Made by a program: the position numbers and the translations under genes
Shown: positions 9,428 to 18,177 of the stretch, one piece after another
How the letters are laid out: every line of letters starts with the position of its first letter
How positions within the stretch are numbered: position 1 is the first letter of the stretch
DNA from: JAXGXJ01 sp963829545
Lineage (GTDB): Bacteria; Actinomycetota; Thermoleophilia; RBG-16-64-13
Direction of reading: 5' to 3'
Assembly: GCA_963829545.1 (NCBI GenBank)
Contig: CAWHIX010000001.1
Location: 1-64,000 of the forward strand
DNA: 64,000 bases
Notes under the pieces: model-generated
What the model was told of the DNA's origin: nothing
Seen by the model: only the letters and a program-made list of their open reading frames with translations
Databases searched by the model: none

Positions 9428-10315
9428 ATGTCTCCAGCCATGTTCGAATCCCAGGAGCGGGGACTCCCGCTTTTCCGCCGCGGGAAGGTGCGTGACGTCT
9501 ACAAGCCCGGCGATGATCACCTGCTTATCGTCGCCTGCGACCGCATCTCGGCTTTCGATCACGTCCTCCCCACACCAATCCCGGGCAAAGGGCGCGTGCT
9601 CACCCAGATCTCCAACTTCTTCTTCAAGAGGACGGAGCACATCATCGCCAACCACATCGTCGATCCCGACCCGGGTCCGGAATGGTATCCCGAGATCGAC
9701 TGGTACTACGACGATCTGCGCGGCCGGACCGTGCTGGTGCGCAACGCCCGGCCGTTGGTGATAGAGAACATCGTCCGTGGCTATCTGGCGGGCTCCGGAT
9801 GGAAGGAGTACCAGACCTCGGGGACGGTCTGCGGCCTTCCCCTGCCTAAGGGTCTGCGCGAGGCCGACCGCTTGCCGGAGCCCATTTTCACGCCGTCCAC
9901 CAAGGCCGAAGCGGGCCATGACGAGAACATCCCCTTCGAGATCGCCATCTCGCTGGTGGGGCGGGAGGTGGCCGAGAAGGTGCGCGACACGAGCATCGCC
10001 CTCTACCAGTTCGCGGCGCGTCACGCGTTGGAGCGGGGCATCATCATCGCCGACACCAAGTTCGAGTTCGGACTCCTCGATTCGGGGGAGCTCATCCTCA
10101 TCGACGAGATGTTCACCCCCGACTCCTCCCGGTTCTGGCCGGCCGACTCCTACCAGCCCGGTGGCTCGCCGCCCAGCTTCGACAAGCAGTACGTGCGCGA
10201 CTACCTGGAGTCGATCGAATGGGACAAAGAGCCGCCGGCGCCGGCACTGCCGGACGACGTGGTGGCGAACACGCAGGCGAAATACGAGGAGGCCATGCGG
10301 CGCCTGGTGTCCTGA
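9428..10315 (+). CDS. purC: Phosphoribosylaminoimidazole-succinocarboxamide synthase (SAICAR synthetase)
   Basis: PurC joins CAIR and aspartate with ATP to make SAICAR in purine biosynthesis, in the cytosol. The 295-residue length matches the longer bacterial/eukaryote-like form. The N terminus has the RRGKVRDVY phosphate-grip motif, then ACDRISAFDHVLP, which is the usual SDRIsAFD region, then VRNARPLVIENIVRGYLAGSGW, the LPEPIFTPSTKAE signature, IADTKFEFG and IDEMFTPDSSRFWP. All the ATP and CAIR-binding stretches are present. The ATG at 9428 follows a GAGAGGGGG purine block about ten bases upstream. It is a single gene here; no other pur gene is adjacent. Confidence 0.96.
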   Translation: MSPAMFESQERGLPLFRRGKVRDVYKPGDDHLLIVACDRISAFDHVLPTPIPGKGRVLTQISNFFFKRTEHIIANHIVDPDPGPEWYPEIDWYYDDLRGRTVLVRNARPLVIENIVRGYLAGSGWKEYQTSGTVCGLPLPKGLREADRLPEPIFTPSTKAEAGHDENIPFEIAISLVGREVAEKVRDTSIALYQFAARHALERGIIIADTKFEFGLLDSGELILIDEMFTPDSSRFWPADSYQPGGSPPSFDKQYVRDYLESIEWDKEPPAPALPDDVVANTQAKYEEAMRRLVS

Positions 10316-10389
10316 GCGGCGCCCGATGTCGTGAGAGCCGCCGGATGTTTGCAGGCGGCGCCGGTCTGGTTTGCGGCGCCCGGCCGCTC

Positions 10390-10863
10390 TCAGGCGAGTG
10401 GGAGTCGCAGCTTGCTGCCGCTGAAGCGGAAGCCGCCCCGTTCGTAGAAGCGGGCCGCCACGCCGGCCACGTCGTCCTCTGGGGCCGTCACCTCCAAACG
10501 GCGCCAACCCTTGTCGGCGGCCAGGGTCGCCGCCCGCTCCAGCAGCGCTCGCCCGACACCCTTCTCCCGGAAGGCCGGACGTACGTACATCTCCTCGATG
10601 ACCCCGCAACGTCCTCCGGCGTAGATAGCGAAGGTCTCGGAGAGCGTGAGGACGCCTATGGCTTCACCGTCGTCGTGGCGGGCCAACAGGGCGACGAAGC
10701 GGCCGGATACGAGTCCCTGACCCAGCTCTGAGTCCAGCGAGGTCCTGTCCGCGCCCGCGAACTCCCGGCCCTCTGCTCCCAACTCGCCAAGCAGCTCCGT
10801 CACGAGCGTAACCACAGTGTCGAGGTCGTTCTCTGCGGCGATGCTGATCTTCATGGTGTTCAT
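10390..10863 (-). CDS. GNAT-family N-acetyltransferase
   Basis: The protein of about 157 residues follows the GNAT fold: an N-terminal strand-helix, the central IEEMYVRPAFREKGVGRALLE segment carrying the R/Q-x-x-G-x-G/A acetyl-CoA loop (REKGVG), a following helix, and the C-terminal RFYERGGFRFSG pattern typical of motif B. It should transfer an acetyl group from acetyl-CoA to an amine, but the acceptor is unknown. The ATG at 10863 has no clear ribosome site and follows only 8 bases after the helicase terminator; an in-frame ATG at 10854 is an alternative. It converges with purC. Confidence 0.8.
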   Translation of the reverse strand: MNTMKISIAAENDLDTVVTLVTELLGELGAEGREFAGADRTSLDSELGQGLVSGRFVALLARHDDGEAIGVLTLSETFAIYAGGRCGVIEEMYVRPAFREKGVGRALLERAATLAADKGWRRLEVTAPEDDVAGVAARFYERGGFRFSGSKLRLPLA

Positions 10864-10871
10864 GCTAACAA

Positions 10872-10893
10872 AAGGGCGCCCGTGGGCGCCCTT
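10872..10893 (-). terminator. Rho-independent terminator of the DEAD-box helicase gene
   Basis: A perfect 9-bp stem (AAGGGCGCC / GGCGCCCTT) with a 4-base loop, read on the minus strand, ends in a T-rich run (TTTTGTT). It sits about 50 bases after the helicase stop and just before the GNAT start codon, separating the two transcripts. Confidence 0.75.
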
Positions 10894-10941
10894 GAGAGAT
10901 CAGTCGGCCGCGACCGATGGCCGCGATTGCAGAGTCGCCGC

Positions 10942-12147
10942 CTACCTGCTGCGCCGGCGGGCGCTGCCGTTGTAGACGAGGCGCGGCTTGGGCTTCCTGG
11001 CGACGCGTTCCGGATCGGGCACGTGACGCTGCATGTAGGCGAAGCCGTCGAGGTCCTTACAGGGCAGGGGTTGGCCGAGCAGCAGCTCGATGTCGCGCAG
11101 CTCGTTCGCCTGCTCGGCGGCCAGGAAACTGATGGCCGTGCCGGAGGCGCCGGCGCGGGCCGTGCGGCCGATGCGGTGCACGTAGTCCTGGGCCACTGAG
11201 GGGAGATCGTAGTTGATGACGTGCGATATGCGATCGACGTCGATGCCGCGAGCCACGATGTCGGTGGCGACGAGCACGCGATAGGTGCCGTCCTTGAAGC
11301 CATCGAGAGCACGCTGCCGCTGGGCCTGGGTGCGATTGGAGTGGATGGCAGTGCCCTTGATGGAGCTACGCTCCAGGTGTCGGCACAGCCGGTCGGCACG
11401 GTGCTTGGTGCGGGTGAAGACGAGTACGCGGTCCAGTTGCTCCTTCTCGAGCAGCCGCACCAGCAGGTCGACCTTCTGCACTTCGGCCACGGGGTAGATG
11501 GCCTGGGAGATGGCTTCCACGGGTGTGGCGCTCGGGGCGACTTCCACCCGGGCCGGGTCGTGCAACATGGGCCCGGCGACGCGCATGACATCTTTCGAGA
11601 GAGTAGCCGAGAACAGCATGTTCTGACGTTTCGTCGGCAGCAGGGCCAGGATGCGACGGACGTCCGGCCAGAAGCCCATGTCGAGCATGCGGTCGGCTTC
11701 GTCCAACACCAGGATCTCTACCTGGGACAGATCGACGTCGCCCCGCTGTTGGAGGTCGAGCAGGCGGCCGGGTGTGGCCACCAGGAGCTCGACGCCCCGG
11801 CGCAGCTTCTTGATCTGGGGCTCGTAGCCCACTCCACCGTACACGGCGGCGATGCGCTGGCCCGTGTGCTTCGAGCAGTCGCGGGCCACGTCCTCGATCT
11901 GGCCCGCCAGTTCGCGGGTGGGGGTGACCACGAGGGTGCCGATGCTGCGGCGACGGCCCATCAGTTGCAGAGCGGGCAGGATGAAGGCGGCCGTCTTGCC
12001 GGTGCCGGTCTGGGCGCAGCCCAAAATGTCACGGCCGGTCAGGGCGAGAGGGATGGCCTGTTCTTGAATGGGGGTAGGTTCGGTGTAGCCGAGGCTTTCG
12101 ACAGCTTTGAGCAGGCCTGGTTCCAGGCCAAGGTTGGCAAAACTCAT
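10942..12147 (-). CDS. DEAD-box ATP-dependent RNA helicase (RhlE/CsdA-like)
   Basis: A 401-residue helicase core, used to unwind RNA duplexes in ribosome assembly or RNA decay. Motifs appear in order: the Q motif (GYTEPTPIQEQAIP), motif I AQTGTGKT, Ia PTRELAGQ, motif Ib TPGRL, motif II as DEAD, motif III SAT, then the second RecA domain with VFTRTKHRAD, ATDIVARGIDV and the HRIGRTARAG motif VI. There is only a short basic C-terminal tail (RKPKPRLVY...RRRSR), so it is of the compact RhlE type. The ATG at 12147 follows AAGGAG by 11 bases; the longer frame to 12405 is not supported. About 220 bases of upstream sequence could hold a long 5' leader, as in cold-induced helicase genes, but no motif was identified. 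Confidence 0.93.
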   Translation of the reverse strand: MSFANLGLEPGLLKAVESLGYTEPTPIQEQAIPLALTGRDILGCAQTGTGKTAAFILPALQLMGRRRSIGTLVVTPTRELAGQIEDVARDCSKHTGQRIAAVYGGVGYEPQIKKLRRGVELLVATPGRLLDLQQRGDVDLSQVEILVLDEADRMLDMGFWPDVRRILALLPTKRQNMLFSATLSKDVMRVAGPMLHDPARVEVAPSATPVEAISQAIYPVAEVQKVDLLVRLLEKEQLDRVLVFTRTKHRADRLCRHLERSSIKGTAIHSNRTQAQRQRALDGFKDGTYRVLVATDIVARGIDVDRISHVINYDLPSVAQDYVHRIGRTARAGASGTAISFLAAEQANELRDIELLLGQPLPCKDLDGFAYMQRHVPDPERVARKPKPRLVYNGSARRRSR

Positions 12148-12365
12148 GTTGTGGGTAGCTCCTTGCCGTGCGTCTTTCTGGATGCACTGCGGTTGTAGAC
12201 GCAGTTGATCCAGGCGTGTCTTCGGAAAAGAGCGGCGGGACAACCGAGTCTGTAATAGTATGTCGACAGTATAGCAGAACAAGTGTTCGGGCCTCGGGAA
12301 CGCGCCGGGGCTCCCTGGAGTCACCCGCGACACGTGGGTGAGTGATCGGATCGAGGAGGATGACT

Positions 12366-13031
12366 GTGACCGCTCGCATTCTTGTGCCGGCCCTGGCGGC
12401 AGCACTGATCATCGCGTTGGCCCTGGGAGGTTGCGGGTCCGACGAGGAGACCACGACCACAGGCGCGGTCACCACCAGCGTCACCGAGGGGACTACGACC
12501 TCCACCACGGCCGCACCGTCGACCACTTCCTCCCCTACGACAGCATCCAGCGTGGTCACCTCGGAGAGCAGCAGCACCACCGAGGCGTCGTCCACCACCA
12601 CCGAGGCGCTGTCGAGCGCCGAGACCCGGCTCCCCAACGGCAACATCAAGGCCATGGGCTACATCGACGAGGTATGGGAAGAGGGTGGCACCCGCTACAT
12701 CAGCATCGACTACGCCGAGATGCTCACCGGCCAGGAGGCCGTGGATGCCGCCGTCGAGGCCGGGTACATCGCTCCCGGCGAAGACCTGCCCAACGACTAC
12801 TTCATCCGCAACGACAATCCTCAGAAGCGGGAGTTCAAGGTGGCTGAGTCCGCCCTCATCACGACGGCGACCTACGGGGGCGGGATGGAGGAGTCGGTGA
12901 GTTGGGACGTCTTCAAGAGCTTCTGGACGGAGTTCCCCCCGGAGGGCGCGGCGCATCTGAACGCAATGCCGTGGTGGATCGAGCGCGACGGCGACACAGC
13001 GGTGAAGATAGCCGAGCAGTACCTGCCCTAG
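12366..13031 (+). CDS. Secreted lipoprotein with Ser/Thr-rich linker
   Basis: The GTG at 12366 lies 6 bases after an AGGAGG site and is the best start; ATGs at 12342 and 12360 overlap or precede that site. The product begins with a basic n-region and a hydrophobic segment (LVPALAAALIIALALGGCG) ending in an L-G-G-C lipobox, so it should be lipidated and anchored outside the membrane. Then comes a low-complexity linker of about 65 residues built almost only of Thr, Ser, Ala, Val and Glu, a spacer style common in Actinobacteriota. A globular C-terminal domain of about 120 residues follows (starting near RLPNGNIKAMGYID) that I do not recognise. It converges with typA. Confidence 0.8.
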   Translation: MTARILVPALAAALIIALALGGCGSDEETTTTGAVTTSVTEGTTTSTTAAPSTTSSPTTASSVVTSESSSTTEASSTTTEALSSAETRLPNGNIKAMGYIDEVWEEGGTRYISIDYAEMLTGQEAVDAAVEAGYIAPGEDLPNDYFIRNDNPQKREFKVAESALITTATYGGGMEESVSWDVFKSFWTEFPPEGAAHLNAMPWWIERDGDTAVKIAEQYLP

Positions 13032-13045
13032 GATGGGTCCGGGGG

Positions 13046-14974
13046 CTACGCGCCCCCGCCGGCCAGGGTGCGGTTGGCCCGCTTGCGCTCCTCGGCGTCG
13101 AGCACGGCCTTGCGTACCCGCACCGTCTTGGGCGTGACCTCCACCAGTTCATCGTCCCCGATCCATTCCAGGGCCTGGTCGAGCGTCATCTGCCGGGGCA
13201 CCTTGAGACCGACGTCGATCTCCTTGGTCTCGGAACGATAGTTGCCCAGTTTCTTGGTCTTGGTGGGATTGCAGGCCATGTCGCCCGAGCGGGAGTGCTC
13301 CCCTATGATCATGCCCGTATACACGGGTTCCATGGGGGAGATGAAGAGCGTGCCCCGCGCCTGCAGGTTCTCCAGGGAGTAGCCGGTGGCCGGGCCGCTG
13401 TCCATGCTGACCAGCGAGCCTCTCTCCCTGTGCGAGACCTCGCCGCGCCAGGGTGCATATCCCACGAAGCGCGAGGACATGATGCCCAGGCCCCGGGTGT
13501 CGGTGAGGAAGTCGCTGCGGTAACCGATGAGACCCCGGGTGGGTATGCTCATCTCCAGCCTCACGATGCCGGTGCCGGCGTTGTGCATGCCAGTGATCTC
13601 GGCCTTGCGCTGGGCCAGCTTCTCGATGACGATGCCCTGGAACTCGTCGGGCACGTCGATGGTCAGGTCCTCCATGGGCTCGAGAAGACGACCCTTCCCG
13701 TCGCGCTGCGTGATGACCTCGGGCCGCGACACGCACAATTCCATGCCTTCGCGCCGCATCTCCTCGATGAGGATGCCCAGGTGGAGTTCCCCTCGCCCCG
13801 ATACCTTCACCCCGTCGGGACGACCCAGGTCCTCGACCCGCAGGGCCACGTTCACGCGCAGTTCGCGCTCCAAGCGGTCCTTGACCTGGCGAAGGGTCAC
13901 CGCCTGGCCGTCCTGGCCGGAGAACGGACCATTGTTGACCAGGAAGAACATGGAGACGGTAGGCTCCTCGATCTCCAGAGGGGGCAAGGCCGGGTCGGGA
14001 ATCCCGGGTGCCGACAAGGTGTCACCTATCATGATGTCGTTGGGGCCGTTCACCCACACGATGTCGCCCGCGTGGATCTCGTCGACTTCCTCGCGTTCCA
14101 GGCCGCGGGTGACCCACAGGTGGACGGTACGGGTGCTCTCGCTGCCTGTGACCGTCCAGTCCTGCTCACCTCTTTCCAGACCGTCCCACTGGGCTGAGGT
14201 CCGGACCAGCTCCTCCCCTCGCCGGTGGACTCCCTCCAGGACGCGGCCGCAGCCGATGCGCCCCAGGTAGTCGCTCCAGGCCAGGGTCGACACCTGCATG
14301 CGGAAGGGGGCGTCGATCTGCGCTTTGGGAGCAGGCACCTCAGCGATAATGGTCTCGAACAGCGCTTTCATGCCCTCGTGGGGGTCGTTGTCCGGGTCGC
14401 GGACGATCCACCCCTCCAGGGCCGATCCGTAGACCACGGGGAAATCGGCCTGGTGGTCGGTGGCGCCAAGCTCCAGGAAGAGATCGAAGGTCTTGTCCAG
14501 CGCGCCATGAGGCTCCGCGCTGGGACGGTCGACCTTGTTGACCACCACGATGGGCCGCAGGCCCAGGCGCAAAGCACGCATGAGTACGTAACGCGTCTGG
14601 GGCATGGGACCCTCGTTCGCATCGACGAGCAGCAGCACCGAGTCGACCATGGAGAGGACACGTTCCACCTCGCCCGAAAAATCAGCGTGCCCCGGCGTGT
14701 CGACTATGTTGATGAGATAGCCGCCCCACTCCACCGTGCAGTGCTTGGAGCGGATGGTGATGCCGCGCTCGCGCTCCAGGTCGTTGCTGTCCATCACCCG
14801 CTCTTCCACCCGCTGGTGGTCGCTGAACACCCTGGCTGACCGGAAGATGGAATCGATGAGCGTCGTCTTACCGTGGTCGATATGGGCGATGATTGCCACA
14901 TTGCGGATGCGCTCTGCGGCGCCGGCCATGGTGGCGGCGGAGGCGTGCTGCTCGGATGTCGCTGCAGGGGGCAT
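13046..14974 (-). CDS. typA: TypA/BipA ribosome-associated translational GTPase
   Basis: The 642-residue protein has the EF-G-like G domain with G1 AHIDHGKTTL, G2 with RGITI, G3 DTPGHADF, G4 NKVD and G5 in VYGSALEG, then beta-barrel domain II, domains III and V, and the BipA-specific C-terminal domain containing PTRGLIGYRSDFLTDTRG and GNYRSETKEIDVGLKVPR. It binds 70S ribosomes and assists 50S maturation and growth under stress. The ATG at 14974 follows a GAGGAG site; about 20 residues precede the G domain, so a later Met (MAGAAERIRN) is possible. A GGGGGC/GCCCCC hairpin overlaps its stop codon and could slow convergent transcription from the lipoprotein gene. Confidence 0.95.
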   Translation of the reverse strand: MPPAATSEQHASAATMAGAAERIRNVAIIAHIDHGKTTLIDSIFRSARVFSDHQRVEERVMDSNDLERERGITIRSKHCTVEWGGYLINIVDTPGHADFSGEVERVLSMVDSVLLLVDANEGPMPQTRYVLMRALRLGLRPIVVVNKVDRPSAEPHGALDKTFDLFLELGATDHQADFPVVYGSALEGWIVRDPDNDPHEGMKALFETIIAEVPAPKAQIDAPFRMQVSTLAWSDYLGRIGCGRVLEGVHRRGEELVRTSAQWDGLERGEQDWTVTGSESTRTVHLWVTRGLEREEVDEIHAGDIVWVNGPNDIMIGDTLSAPGIPDPALPPLEIEEPTVSMFFLVNNGPFSGQDGQAVTLRQVKDRLERELRVNVALRVEDLGRPDGVKVSGRGELHLGILIEEMRREGMELCVSRPEVITQRDGKGRLLEPMEDLTIDVPDEFQGIVIEKLAQRKAEITGMHNAGTGIVRLEMSIPTRGLIGYRSDFLTDTRGLGIMSSRFVGYAPWRGEVSHRERGSLVSMDSGPATGYSLENLQARGTLFISPMEPVYTGMIIGEHSRSGDMACNPTKTKKLGNYRSETKEIDVGLKVPRQMTLDQALEWIGDDELVEVTPKTVRVRKAVLDAEERKRANRTLAGGGA

Positions 14975-15071
14975 CTAGACCTAGGCTCCTCGGGGTTCAA
15001 ACGGATGGACACGAACCGGGCAGAAGATTATAGCGCCTACTCGGCCGAAGCGTCCGCGCGCGGCGAGGGGC

Positions 15072-15123
15072 TTGCATCGTTACCCCTTCGGGTCGCATAA
15101 TGAAAGGCGATTCTAGAAAGCGA
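15072..15123 (+). promoter_or_regulatory. Predicted promoter and repeat-containing operator region before the TetR gene
   Basis: TTGCAT (15072-15077) and CATAAT (15096-15101) are 18 bases apart, the second matching TATAAT at 5 of 6. Just downstream the heptamer GCGATTC occurs twice, about 15 bases apart, around a perfect TTCTAGAA palindrome at 15111-15118. Repeats at the transcription start next to a TetR gene suggest autoregulation; this is inference. Confidence 0.4.
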
Positions 15124-15172
15124 TTCCAAAATGGTACCGCGGGGGGCTCCATGGGATCCATACGATTGTCGC

Positions 15173-15808
15173 ATGGCCGTGGCTGAAGCGGAAGCGAGCT
15201 ACAGGCTGCCTCAGCAGCAGCGAAGCAAAGAATCTCTGGAGCGCATTCTCGACGCGGCCGAGTCGCTGATCCGAGAGCGGGGCTTCGACGCCATGACCGT
15301 GGCCGAGGTGGTACAGCGCTCGGGTTCCTCGGTGGGAAGCCTCTATGCCCGCTTCCGCAACAAGCGCGGTCTCCTGAGGGCCGTCCAGGTCCGTTATCAG
15401 GCGCGGGTGGAGGAGGCCATGGCCGCCGCATTCCGCGAAGGCCGCGAGGAATCACTGCCAGACGCCGCCCACCGCGTGGTGAAGGTGCTCGCCGACCATC
15501 TCCTTGCCGAACACGAACTGTTCCGGGCTTTCATCGTGGAGGCGGTCTTCGATCCCGTGGTACGCGCCCAAGGCGAGAAGATGAGCGGCGGTAGGCGGGA
15601 GTTCGTCACCCAGGCCCTGCTGGCTCACCGAGATGAGATCGCGCATCCCCACCCCGAGCTCGCGGTCCGCTGGTGTTACACGCTCTGCATGGCCGTACTT
15701 CGAGAAAGGATGACGTTCGGAGCGGCGTCCGAGCTCGCGGGCGGTTTCGCCGACGAGACGGTGATCGCCGAGCTGAGTAGGACCGTCACCGGCTATCTGA
15801 TGAGATAG
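15173..15808 (+). CDS. TetR/AcrR-family transcriptional regulator
   Basis: The N-terminal DNA-binding domain is typical: RILDAAESLIRERGFDAMTV followed by AEVVQRSGSSVGSLYARF and NKRGLL, the helix-turn-helix and its supporting helices. The rest is an all-helical ligand-binding and dimerisation domain of about 140 residues. The start is uncertain: an ATG at 15131 adds 14 residues and has only a weak purine stretch upstream, while the ATG at 15173 gives a conventional length of 211. It lies 24 bases before the amidohydrolase on the same strand, so the two are probably one transcript and the regulator may sense that enzyme's substrate. Confidence 0.85.
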   Translation: MAVAEAEASYRLPQQQRSKESLERILDAAESLIRERGFDAMTVAEVVQRSGSSVGSLYARFRNKRGLLRAVQVRYQARVEEAMAAAFREGREESLPDAAHRVVKVLADHLLAEHELFRAFIVEAVFDPVVRAQGEKMSGGRREFVTQALLAHRDEIAHPHPELAVRWCYTLCMAVLRERMTFGAASELAGGFADETVIAELSRTVTGYLMR

Positions 15809-15832
15809 AAAACGCACAGGAGGAAGAAAGAC

Positions 15833-16831
15833 TTGAAGACCATCGATCTGGAGAACCATTTCGCCACCGAATCGTGGCTGGACGCCCTCAAGACCAACAA
15901 GGGCTATCCCACCTACGACGACGAGAAGGGGATCGGCTTCGCCGCCGACGCCTGGATGCCGCTGCGGGTCAAGCCGAAGCTGCTCGACATGGACGACTAT
16001 CGCCTGGGGCTGATGGACGAGGCCGGCGTCGACTACGCCGTACTCTCGCTGGCGGCGCCGGGTGTAGAGCAACTGGAGATCGACGAAGGCAAGAGACTGG
16101 CCCGCGAGACCAACGACGCCCTCGCCGCGGCCATGAAGCGGCACCCCGACCGCTTCGGGGGTTTCGCCGCCCTGGCTCCCAAAGATGCGGAGTGGTCGGC
16201 GCAAGAGCTGGAGCGCTGCGTCAAGGAGTTGGGCTTCACGGGCTGGAACACGCACTCCAACTTCGGCGATTCGTACCTCGACGAGAAGCAGTACTGGCCC
16301 CTGCTGGCCAAGGTGGAGGAGCTGGGCGTGCCCATCTATCTCCATCCCACCGTGCCCATGATCCCGCAACTGCGCGAGTTCGGGATGGTGCTGGGCGGTC
16401 CCACCTTCGGCTTCGGGGTCGAAGTGGCCTACGCCTTCATGCGCATGATCGTGCGCGGCGTCTTCGACGAGTTCCCCAAGCTGAAGATCATCATGGGGCA
16501 CTTCGGCGAGGCCTTCCCCTTCCTGGTGTTCCGCGTGGACCGCGCATACATGCAGAAGCACTCCACGCCGAACCCCGCGATCGGCCCGGGGAGCAAGGAG
16601 TGGGCCAGCCACTACGTGCAGAACAACCTGTGGGTGACCACCAGCGGAAACTACCTGCCCGCGGCCTTCAACTGCTCACGGGACGGGCTGGGAATGGACA
16701 AGATCACCCTGGGGACCGACTTCCCCTACGAAGACATGGACGCCTGCATGGAGTTCCTCGCTTCGCTGCCCATGAGCGAGGAGGAGAAGACCATGCTGTA
16801 CGAGACCAACGCGAAGGGTCTCGGCTTCTGA
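15833..16831 (+). CDS. Amidohydrolase-2 family metal enzyme (ACMSD/resorcylate decarboxylase-like)
   Basis: The TTG at 15833 follows a clear AGGAGG. The 332-residue TIM-barrel protein has the metal ligands of the amidohydrolase-2 group: the N-terminal E-N-H pair in DLENHFAT (the family has DxHxH or ExH), a His in IYLHPTVP, a His in IIMGHFGEAFPF and the final Asp in LGTDFPYED. This group comprises nonoxidative decarboxylases of aromatic acids and hydrolases of lactones or C-C bonds, with E-x-H variants mostly among gamma-resorcylate-type decarboxylases. So a decarboxylase on a hydroxylated aromatic or related acid is a fair guess, not proven. Co-transcribed with a TetR gene. Confidence 0.85.
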   Translation: MKTIDLENHFATESWLDALKTNKGYPTYDDEKGIGFAADAWMPLRVKPKLLDMDDYRLGLMDEAGVDYAVLSLAAPGVEQLEIDEGKRLARETNDALAAAMKRHPDRFGGFAALAPKDAEWSAQELERCVKELGFTGWNTHSNFGDSYLDEKQYWPLLAKVEELGVPIYLHPTVPMIPQLREFGMVLGGPTFGFGVEVAYAFMRMIVRGVFDEFPKLKIIMGHFGEAFPFLVFRVDRAYMQKHSTPNPAIGPGSKEWASHYVQNNLWVTTSGNYLPAAFNCSRDGLGMDKITLGTDFPYEDMDACMEFLASLPMSEEEKTMLYETNAKGLGF

Positions 16832-16843
16832 AGCCCTGTGACT

Positions 16844-16875
16844 GGGGCTGTCTCCGCACCGGCGGGGACAGCCCC
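16844..16875. terminator. Hairpin between convergent amidohydrolase and aminotransferase genes
   Basis: A 9-bp perfect stem (GGGGCTGTC / GACAGCCCC), with a further CCGC/GCGG pairing inside the loop, lies in the 84-base gap between two converging genes. No strong T run follows, so termination may be partial or factor-assisted. Confidence 0.55.
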
Positions 16876-16915
16876 CCATATCTCGGCGCGGCACCTAGGC
16901 CCGACTCCGCCGTCT

Positions 16916-18085
16916 TCAGGTGGTGTGGGTAGCGTCTAGATAACCCTCCAGCACGTCCAGTCCGGTCTTGAAGTCCCCGCGGCCAAGGCCGAGGCGGAAG
17001 TGAGCGTCGCCAAAGTCGTACACCGTCGAGGGCAAGAGGAGCACACCTGTGTCCTTCAACACCCGAGCGCAGAAGGCCTCCGCCCCGGCCTCAGTGGCGC
17101 CGCGGTCAGGCGTTGCGCTGTGGCCTGGGACGGCGCCACCGGCGTTCAGCCGCGGAAAGCACACCGTTCCCCCCTCAGGTGGCACCCATGAGAAGGCGTC
17201 TGCCTGCCGCGCGAAAAAGGCCGAGGCCGTCTCGATGTTCTGCCGTAGCCGCAGGCGATGCTTCTGCAGTAGGTCGTCGCGGGCGCGCAGGGCGATGAGC
17301 GCCAACATCTCGCTGGGAGCGCTGCTACAGATGGTCGTGTAGTCCTTGATCGCCTTGCACCGCTGCAGAAGTCCCTGGTCGTGGGCGGCAAGCCAGCCTA
17401 GCCGGAGTCCGGCCAGCCCGAAGACCTTCGACATGCCCGCGAGCGAGACCGCTCTCTCGTAGCGGTCGACTGCTGCCGGCAGACGCTTCTTCGGCGAAGG
17501 CTCGAGTAGCCGGTACATCTCGTCGGAGAAGACCCAGGCGCCCACCTTCGCTGCGGCGTCCAGCATGGCCCGGAACTCCTCTTGAGAGGGGAGGGCACCG
17601 GTGGGGTTGTGCGGGAAGTTCCAGACCACAAGCTTGGTATGCGGACGGATGAGGCTCTCCAGGCGGCGTGGATCGAAGCGCCACCGCGCATTCTCCCGTG
17701 GCTCCCAGAACGACACCTCACAGCCCAGCGACACAGCCAACTGGTACAGAGACTGGTAGCCGGGAAAGGTGCAGACCACGTGATCGCCTGGGTCGAGCAG
17801 GGCGTTCATGAAGAGGAAGACGGCCTCCTCCGGTGCAGAGACGAGGATCGCGTCACCCCTCACCGATTCGTAGAGGCCGGCCACCTCCGCCCGCAACTCC
17901 GAAGCTCCCTCCGACTCCGTGTATCCCAGCCGCAGACCGTGCCACTGGGCGAGAAGGTCGTGGTTGGCGAGGGCCAGCAGTTCCTCCAGCGCCAGCCCCT
18001 CGCAGTCGGAAGTCGCGAGCAGATGGCGGGCCGTGAACTCGGTCCGGGCGAAGAACCGCTCGAGTGCAAATGGTTCGGGACGCAT
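16916..18085 (-). CDS. PLP-dependent aminotransferase, class I/II
   Basis: A 389-residue fold-type I enzyme. It contains the Tyr/Phe-rich PLP-stacking region (FPGYQSLYQLAVSLG), the VVWNFPHNPTG motif with the PLP-contacting Asn, FSDEMYRLLE with the Asp that pairs with the PLP nitrogen, and the Schiff-base Lys in SLAGMSKVFGLAGLRLGW, followed by the Arg that binds the substrate carboxylate in FRLGLGRGD. The short N terminus and sequence style resemble the capreomycidine synthase/valine-pyruvate-type side branch more than AspC. The amino donor is unknown. The ATG at 18085 lacks a visible ribosome site. It is divergent from an MFS carrier and a second aminotransferase follows that carrier, so these may act on one metabolite. 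Confidence 0.85.
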   Translation of the reverse strand: MRPEPFALERFFARTEFTARHLLATSDCEGLALEELLALANHDLLAQWHGLRLGYTESEGASELRAEVAGLYESVRGDAILVSAPEEAVFLFMNALLDPGDHVVCTFPGYQSLYQLAVSLGCEVSFWEPRENARWRFDPRRLESLIRPHTKLVVWNFPHNPTGALPSQEEFRAMLDAAAKVGAWVFSDEMYRLLEPSPKKRLPAAVDRYERAVSLAGMSKVFGLAGLRLGWLAAHDQGLLQRCKAIKDYTTICSSAPSEMLALIALRARDDLLQKHRLRLRQNIETASAFFARQADAFSWVPPEGGTVCFPRLNAGGAVPGHSATPDRGATEAGAEAFCARVLKDTGVLLLPSTVYDFGDAHFRLGLGRGDFKTGLDVLEGYLDATHTT

Positions 18086-18116
18086 GGTCCCGAAAGCGTA
18101 GCAGGTAGCCCAGTCC

Positions 18117-18142
18117 GGTGGCGCGCCCGCAGGCGCGCCACC
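18117..18142. repeat. Perfect hairpin in a divergent intergenic region
   Basis: GGTGGCGCGCC and GGCGCGCCACC form an 11-bp perfect stem with the loop CGCA. It lies between divergently transcribed genes, where a terminator is not expected, so it is either an operator-like element, part of a small RNA or a repeat remnant. Confidence 0.6.
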
Positions 18143-18177
18143 CGCGGCGGGGACCGCGACCCCAAGAAGCCCACGAC

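Noticed and set aside
13041..13057. GGGGGC/GCCCCC hairpin at the typA stop
   Set aside because: It overlaps coding sequence of typA and lacks a T run; it could hinder elongation but is weak as a terminator.
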